A program made the position numbers and the translations under genes. Below, piece by piece: positions 57,885 through 64,000 of a DNA stretch of 64,000 nucleotides (its first letter is position 1; each line of letters opens with the position of its first letter). The notes under the pieces are model-generated. The model saw only the letters and a program-made list of their open reading frames with translations, had not been told where the DNA came from and ran no database searches. Source of the DNA: Phascolarctos cinereus (lineage: Eukaryota > Chordata > Mammalia > Diprotodontia > Phascolarctidae); the NCBI RefSeq assembly GCF_002099425.1, contig NW_018344228.1, positions 3,005,001-3,069,000 on the forward strand, in the 5' to 3' direction.

Positions 57885-58085
57885 ATCTGTGAAAGAAACT
57901 CCTTCTATGGAAAAATCCTCTGTCAATATAAAATCAGAAACTTAAAGTCATCTAGTTTCCCACGAATCCTAAAAGCTGAGTAGTGAAAATATTCACACAA
58001 CTAGTATGTGCCAGTGGCAGAGCTTCACCCCAGATTTTCCTGATGCTAAGCTTGACTTTCTATTCACTGTAACATACTGCCTCTT
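57885..58085 (-). repeat. MIR-like SINE, minus strand
   Basis: Diverged, but the order fits: cacacaactagtatgtgcc, agtggcagagcttcaccccag, tctattcactgtaacatac. Confidence 0.5.
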
Positions 58086-59620
58086 AAATATATCTCCACA
58101 AGTTTATTTTGAATTTGGTTCTTGTTTTTCAATGTGTAACTCATCATTCTATCTGACATATTTTGAATTGCATTTTGAAAATTTTTTAGCTTAAATAGTA
58201 ATTGCTACTTTTTAAAAAATCTATAGTCTACATAGAATTTCTACCATCCCTGTCACCAAACCAGTAAAACATTTCAAAATTGTGGGGAAAAAATAAGTTA
58301 TGTAAAACTAAGTTATCTAAAATAACTTAAAATAAGCTATATAAAAAATGAACCACAATCATGTCATATTAAAATATATGCAAACACTACAAATATGTGC
58401 AATATTATTGCATATATAAGTGTTTAGCCACATATTCAAATACAGACGAACACACATACTATTTCATGCACCTCTTATTCTGAAACTTAACACAGCAAAA
58501 TAGAGTCCCTGAGATCTCAAAAAATTTAACAAGAGAAATACAAAGCCAATAATTTTAACTGAGTTGTAAAGCCTTCAAATATGGACCTAGCAATGAACTC
58601 GATTTTTGTTGTCTGTCAACCAGCTTACTAAACACATCAGAGCTCATTATATGGCAACAAGATGATGAATTTTTGTTTGTTTTTTCCACATCAACTCAGT
58701 AAGCCAAGGCATAGAGGGGTGGTAATCTTTTTCAGTAGACGGAATTACCACAAAGGATCATAGATGCTTGAAGTATTAAATTATGTACACAAGTAAATAT
58801 GTAACTAGTCTAAGACCTGATTTAGCCACATCCTGCCTTGGTTTTCTGGGGCCTCTTGTTCACATGATAATATTGCCTCATGCCATAAGTCTCTCAGACA
58901 TTTGCTAGATCAATGTTACAATTCAACTGACATCAATTCAATATTAATTCTTTCTGAGGATAAATAATTTTAGTTGTGAATATTTAAAAATGCAATCCAT
59001 TATTTTTTTCTTTAATAAAAGAGGAATCACTCTTCAATGTAAAGAGGATCTACATTTAAAAATCTTTCCCTATAACTTTCATAAATTAAAATCTACTAAT
59101 ACTCTTGTCCATTTAGCGATTTAAAAATGGGGATAACTATACTTATCCAAGTATCAAGTCTGTAATAAGGAATAACTAAAGGAGTATAACTTACTTTTCA
59201 AAAATAAAGTAAATAATAAATGAGAAATTGTAATAAAATGCTAAATGAGCTATTTTATTGCTATTATTAATACCTCCAAATGTCCCTACAGCTTTCATGT
59301 TTGTTTCTTGCTTTGAGATGAAACTTGTTTGTTAAGAATTTTTTTTAAATTTTATATTGCATACTTAAATGTTCAAAGATTCATTCAAGACCCAATAGTG
59401 CCAATTCAGGATTAGCATCATAGAATATCTAGAGACTTTAAGGCAAACAAATAGCCTGAAAACCTATGTGTTCAAAGATAGCTAGAGTGGAGGCGTTTCC
59501 TAAGAAAGCCTCAGAGTTGTCATAAAGCAAGGATCAGGTAACAACTTAGCAAAAAGTTGAGCAGTATAGTATCTCAGCATTCAGACACAGAGAGCTCAGG
59601 ATCAGGGTATTTGAGGACCC
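58086..59620. other. No gene or clear repeat
   Basis: About 1.5 kb of AT-rich unique-looking DNA without a long frame. One of the longest repeat-free stretches here. Confidence 0.4.
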
Positions 59621-59849
59621 TAACACTCTTTTCTGAGATGACAGAGAAGGCACTAAAGTTTCATTGCTCTGAACCTCAACAATTTGGGAAGGCCTAACCT
59701 AGGGAGATAGAAATCACTGCATAAAATCCGCAGGGCAAGCCAACCACCCACAGAAAGGCACAGCAAAGGGGCAGAACCTGGCCCTGGCACAAAGCCCCAG
59801 TTCAGGAACAAAAACTGGAGAGATGAGTATATCAGAGAAAACATCTTCC

Positions 59850-59903
<54 letters not shown>

Positions 59904-60740
59904 TAAAAATCAAACTCAATAATAACAACCACAAGCAGAGTTACAAAGGAAAAAATAGATTTTCCACAAGGCCTAAAAAATACCTAGGACAAATAAAATA
60001 AGAAGTTAAAAATAAGTGAAACCAGAGGAAAAAATAATGGAAAGGACAATTTTAGAAGAGAACATTGTAAACATTATCCAAGAAATGGACTTCCTGAAAA
60101 CTAGACTAGGAAAAAAAATCAAAATCTATGACTCCATGAGACAAGATAGAACAATATCAAGAGATTGAAAAAAGTAGAAGAAAATATAAGATAATTGATA
60201 TGAAAACAAAAAAAAATGACTTGGAGAGCAAGTGAAGTATAGATTTTATAAGAATCACTGGACTACCAGAAAAACATAGCATGCCCCCAAAAGCTTGTAC
60301 AGCATATTTCAAGAGACCATCAATGAAACCTGTGCAAATCTATCAGAGCCAGAGGACAAAATGATGGAAAGAATCTAACGCTTACTTAAAAGGAAGCCCA
60401 CGAGGAAAAATTTTAGGAATATGACAGCCAAAATCCTGAGCCATCACAACAAAGAACAAAAAGTACTATGATTATCAAAAAAATAGTAGTTCAAGTATCA
60501 AGGAATTAAAAATATAATCACATACAACTTGACAACTTCTAATGAATGAAAGATCTTGGAATACAATTTTCAAAAAGACCAGAGATATAAGTTTAAACCA
60601 AGAATAACTTAACCTGAAGATCATTACATGATATTTTTTGGAGGGGAATTGTAGATCCTAAATAGAATACAGCACTTTCAAGCATTTCTGAAAAGACCAG
60701 GGCTGAGAAATATCTTTGAAATAAAAACAGCAAAGTCCAG
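59621..60740 (+). mobile_element. Old HAL1-type element
   Basis: 5' UTR-like 59627-59950 (gatgacagagaaggcacta; ccaaccacccacagaaagg) with a CA microsatellite at 59853-59901, then a decayed ORF1: coiled coil 60040-60130, RRM near 60240-60330 (aagaatcactggactacca), and C-terminal domain to about 60700 (gacaacttctaatgaatgaa; gaccagggctgagaaat). Ends in the region after ORF1 with no spacer or ORF2. Confidence 0.65.
59853..59901. repeat. (CA)n microsatellite
   Basis: About 24 units within the HAL1 5' UTR. Confidence 0.95.
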
Positions 60741-60916
60741 AAAAAATCTAAGAAGCTAGTTGAGAGGGGGCAGCCTTATGATCTGTGCTGAGGAACATGA
60801 ATCCACAGTGTTGAAGAGAATGGTGATAAAACCATGCATAGGGAATATGGGCAGCTTGGTTTTGAGCTTCAGAGTTGACATATTTTATTTACTCTTTGAA
60901 GTGGTTCCTTTAAGGC

Positions 60917-60917
<1 letters not shown>

Positions 60918-60961
<44 letters not shown>

Positions 60962-60985
60962 CACACACACACACACGTGTGTGTG
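60918..60985. repeat. (CA)n then (GT)n microsatellite
   Basis: CA units with an aaaa break, then cacgtgtgtgtg: the two arms are complementary around ACGT and could fold. Confidence 0.9.
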
Positions 60986-61059
60986 TGTATGTCTCACAGT
61001 TTCTTCTACTGATTCTCTCATTTTTTTCTGGATACAATCTATTTGTAAATATTTGTTTG

Positions 61060-61190
61060 CTTGTGGTATCTCCTATTAGATTGTGTATTCCTTGTGGGTA
61101 GGGACTATCTTTTGTTTCTTTTTATATCCCTTGGACTTAGCACAATAACTGCCACATGATACTCAATAAAAGTTTATTTACTTGACTTCA
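61060..61190 (+). mobile_element. L2 3' UTR
   Basis: ttgtgggtagggactatctt, tatatcccttggacttagca, caataactgccacatgata and ctcaataaaagtttattta, the standard L2 3' end order. Confidence 0.75.
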
Positions 61191-61499
61191 TTTTCTGCCA
61201 ACTGTTCAGCTTGCTTTCTACTCCAGGAACGTCATACTTTTTCCCAGGATAAGCTCCTTACCAGAAATGTCATCATCATGGAGATTGTTTCAATATTCAA
61301 ACTCAATACCTCCTTGGTACCCTCAGTTGCTTTTCCTTTCTGAATAAAGGGTAGAGCAAGAAACTTCTCCCAAGGCTTCCCCTTATAGAAGGCTCAGAAT
61401 TTCCAAGCAACTTTTCATTTCCCATCAGCTGCTCCACTTGGCTTTGATTCCAAGAATATCATGGCCCATGCCAGGTATCTTCTGCCTCTTCCCCTTTCA
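61191..61499. other. No gene or clear repeat
   Basis: Two loosely similar stretches (cagcttgctttctactccag at 61206; cagctgctccacttggcttt at 61427) suggest an old duplication, otherwise nothing recognised. Confidence 0.3.
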
Positions 61500-61561
61500 G
61501 TTTCTTTTTGTGTATCCTCTGCCCCTACAAGATTGTGAAGTTTTTAAGGGAAATTTTGTTG

Positions 61562-61613
<52 letters not shown>

Positions 61614-61690
61614 GTGAGTCTTCTCAGTGCTTAGCACACAATCTGATACCTAGTAAGAGCTTAATAAATGTTTATTTATAATTGACATGA
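61500..61690 (+). mobile_element. L2 3' UTR with (TG)n
   Basis: The right part (cagtgcttagcacacaatct; gtaagagcttaataaatgtt) is L2. A TG microsatellite (61566-61618) replaces the middle. Confidence 0.7.
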
Positions 61691-61708
61691 TCAGTAGCTC
61701 ACAACTTT

Positions 61709-61857
61709 CTTTTTTGCTTTTTGATGAGGCAATTGGGGTTAAGTGACTTGCCCAGAGTCACACAGCTAGTAAGTGTCAAGTGTCTGAGGCCATATTTGAA
61801 CTCAGGTCCTCCTGATTCCAAGTCTGAGCTCTATCCACTGTGCCTCCTAGCTGTCCC
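61709..61857 (-). repeat. Marsupial tRNA-headed SINE, minus strand
   Basis: T-rich start, gaggcaattggggttaagtg, gagtcacacagctagtaagt, aactcaggtcctcctgattc and ctccactgtgcctcctagct-type head. Nearly complete. Confidence 0.85.
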
Positions 61858-62139
61858 TCAAAATTTTGAAAATGACATGATCGATATGGCTAGGGCAAAA
61901 GAGAAAAAATTATCTCCCCAATTCAAGGGTCTCTTCCACAGGAAGCTCCTGATTTGAAATTTTTCCCACTCTCAAGTTCTGTCCAGTTTCTGAACCTTAC
62001 ATTTTTTGCTTCATTGATAGATTCCATGACTGACAGTGGAGAAGAAAAAAATAAAGAGAGAAATCCCCTTTTTCCCATGCAGGGGTCTCATTCTACAACT
62101 ACTTCCAGCACCTGCCTTTGAGAATTTAAAACTGTCAGA

Positions 62140-62283
62140 GGTCAATTAATTAGTAAACATTTATGAAGTGTCGACTATGTACCAGGCACTGTGCTAAATG
62201 CCAGGCATACAAAAAGAGCCAAAAGACAGTCTCTGAGCTCAAGGGGCTTACAATCTAATACAGGAGAGAACAAACCAAAAAAC

Positions 62284-62323
<40 letters not shown>

Positions 62324-62440
62324 ATACATACAAATATATATATATACACACACACATATATATGTATATAATACACATATCTACACACACATATATATAT
62401 ATATACATATGTTATATATATGTGTGTGTGTATATATATA

Positions 62441-62506
<66 letters not shown>

Positions 62507-62960
62507 TACATGCACACACAAACAAGCCTTATAGAGGAAAAATAGGAAACAATTAACAAAAGGGTAGACACTAGAATCAAAAGAGATTAGGAAAGCCTTC
62601 TTGTAGAAGATGGGATGTTATTTGACTTAAAAGAAGCCAGGGAAAGGATTAGGTGGAGATGAGGAAGGAAATCATTCTTGGCATAGAGGACAGGTGGAGA
62701 GAATTCTGGTATCTGAGAGATGTAACACTTTGAACCCAGAACAGCAAGGATGCTAGTGTCACAGGATCAAAGAATAATGACAAGGGAGTAATGTGTAAGA
62801 AGAAAGGATAGATAGGAGGGGATAATGTTATGAAGAGCTTTGTGTGCCAAACAGAGGATTTCCTAACTGACCCTATTAGGAAGCCACTGGAAAATTATTG
62901 TGGAGGGAGGTGACATGGTCAGACCTGCACTTTTGGAAAAGCAGTAGTAATAAGGACTGG
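62140..62960 (+). repeat. Old interspersed repeat, split by a microsatellite
   Basis: Left part 62140-62284 (gactatgtaccaggcactg; gagctcaaggggcttacaat) and right part 62560-62960 (gccttcttgtagaagatggg; atgaagagctttgtgtgcca; gaggtgacatggtcagacct) are consecutive pieces of one long mammalian repeat. Its family name I cannot give. It is non-coding. Confidence 0.55.
62285..62515. repeat. TCTA then TA/CA array, over 200 bases
   Basis: TCTA units (62285-62330), mixed TA/CA (62331-62440), then a long (TA)n (about 62444-62500). Fragile, cruciform-prone. The open frames across it are artefacts. Confidence 0.95.
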
Positions 62961-63004
62961 AACTCTGATTTCATTGGTATAAGGAACCCCTGGGTAAGAT
63001 GTTA

Positions 63005-63500
63005 TGAGCTATGTTTTGCAGGTCTACCCAAGATGGACAGGTCATAATAGAATTCTGACAAAAGGTGATCCACTGAAGAAGGAAAAGGCAAAACATTCCA
63101 CTGTCTGTTCCAGTCTCAAAAGTGACAGAATTATATGTATGAATCCAATGCAAGCCATTCAACATCACAGTGATACAAGTCTATATTTTAACCATTGATT
63201 CTGAAGAGGTCAAAGTTTATTAGTTCTATGAAGACCTACAATATCTTCTACAAATAATACCAAAAAAAAGATGTCATATTCATCATAGGGGATTGGGATG
63301 TTAAAGTAGGAAATCAAAAGATAATTGGAATATAAGACAAGTTTGGCCTTGGAGTACAAAAGGAAGCAGGGAAGAAACCAATAGAGTTTTGTCAAGATAA
63401 ATCACTGGTAAAAACAAACACTCTTTTCCAAAACCCAAAAGGTGACTCACATCACCAGATGATCAACATCAAAATCAGATTGATTATATTAACAGGATTT
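63005..63500 (+). mobile_element. RTE-type LINE, endonuclease fragment
   Basis: Codons in broken order: LKSDRIICMNPMQAIQH at 63115-63165, VYQFYEDLQYLLQ at about 63215-63255, then DWDVKVGNQKIIGI-like, DKFGLGVQKEAGKKPIEFCQ and an NTLFQNPKGD. These follow RTE/BovB endonuclease motifs (GDWNAKVG, GLGxxNExGxRLIEFC, NTLFQ). Frame breaks are present. This is the LINE class whose tail the RTE-tailed SINEs share. Confidence 0.75.
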
Positions 63501-64000
63501 TGCTGAGTGAGTCTCTAACCCAGGAATACTCAGAGCTATACAAAGCTGGCCCAGATATGAGAATGCTAGTAATCAAGTAGCAGTTTAATTAATGACTTTC
63601 AGAGTGAGGAATGCTCTCTAAGCTGGAATAAAAGCACAGCTTGTATACATAAATCACAAGTGGGGAAAGAGGAAAAGAGGATTTCTTATGACAGTCCCAC
63701 AAGTCTATAACACAGGTGTTCTACAGTCCTGTGGGAATGCAGTGTTTCAATCTTTAGGGGTCATTACTTGGGTCACAGAATCAGAGTTCTGTGACAGAAA
63801 CAGGTTCTACAATCTTTCATTCACTTCACTTAAGGTACAAAGGCACAAGAATCCAGTGATTATGAGAGCATTATTAAGGGTTTGATTGATCATTTCAGCC
63901 TGCATTGTAAGACTCTCACTCCCAAGCCAGAGTCTCCTGAGAAACCTAAATTATTAGGATATTCATTATGCATATCATATTGATTAATATGAAAATCATA
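63501..64000. other. Unassigned right edge
   Basis: No gene or repeat recognised. A 65-codon plus frame (63688-63885) is unsupported. Confidence 0.35.

Noticed and set aside
62191-62580. Open frames of 121 and 86 codons rich in Tyr and Ile
   Set aside because: Translation of TCTA and TA arrays.

Overview
This window reads as a gene desert from a marsupial genome. The evidence is the repeat set. It carries L1 copies whose 5' ends begin close to GGGGCGGAGCCAAGATGG and whose ORF1 and ORF2 are separated by a purine-rich spacer of roughly 0.6 kb, ORF1-only 'half-L1' (HAL1-type) copies, tRNA-headed SINEs that start GGGGCAGCTAGGTGGCGCAG (the type abundant in marsupials), SINEs with an RTE/BovB-like tail, and old MIR/THER-like SINEs and L2, L3/CR1 and RTE fragments. 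The species cannot be fixed from this. No recognisable host protein gene, tRNA, rRNA, CRISPR array or bacterial feature is present. Almost every open frame is either a L1 ORF fragment, a microsatellite translation or chance.

Layout. 1-2.1 kb is repeat-poor. 2.13-14.2 kb is a nested stack: a minus-strand L1 (L1-B) is split at 2834/10914 by a plus-strand element A, which itself holds an internally deleted L1 (3550-6417) and a second L1 (A', 6915-10477). Each insertion is bounded by a recognisable, slightly diverged target-site duplication (TSD). 14.2-23.5 kb holds an L1 scrap, L2-clade and L3/CR1 LINE relics, several SINEs, a long GAAA tract and two repeat-free stretches with weak gene-like signals (19.2 kb and 22.87-23.23 kb). 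23.57-26.41 kb is a HAL1-type element with a perfect 14-bp TSD and two different 3' ends in tandem. 26.4-30.1 kb is mostly unassigned. 30.6-40.6 kb is a second nest: a plus-strand L1-E, a minus-strand L1-D inside it, and a HAL1 (34160-36800) inside L1-D. 42.858-49.289 kb is a near full-length minus-strand L1-F that landed in the middle of a SINE. 49.5-64 kb is older sequence with microsatellites, a minus-strand HAL1 (54.6-57.1 kb), a plus-strand HAL1 (59.6-60.7 kb), L2, L3/CR1 and RTE pieces.

How the parts relate. The autonomous machinery here is L1 (ORF1 RNA-binding chaperone, ORF2 endonuclease/reverse transcriptase). The HAL1 copies and L1-mobilised SINEs would have depended on it, and the SINEs with RTE-like tails on an RTE element. 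No L1 in the window has two intact ORFs. The most interesting observations are the repeated loss of the reverse-transcriptase region at different junctions, chimeric 3' ends enclosed by single TSDs, in-frame expansion of the ORF1 coiled coil, and one candidate two-exon secreted-peptide gene (22871-23230), which is weakly supported and unrecognised.
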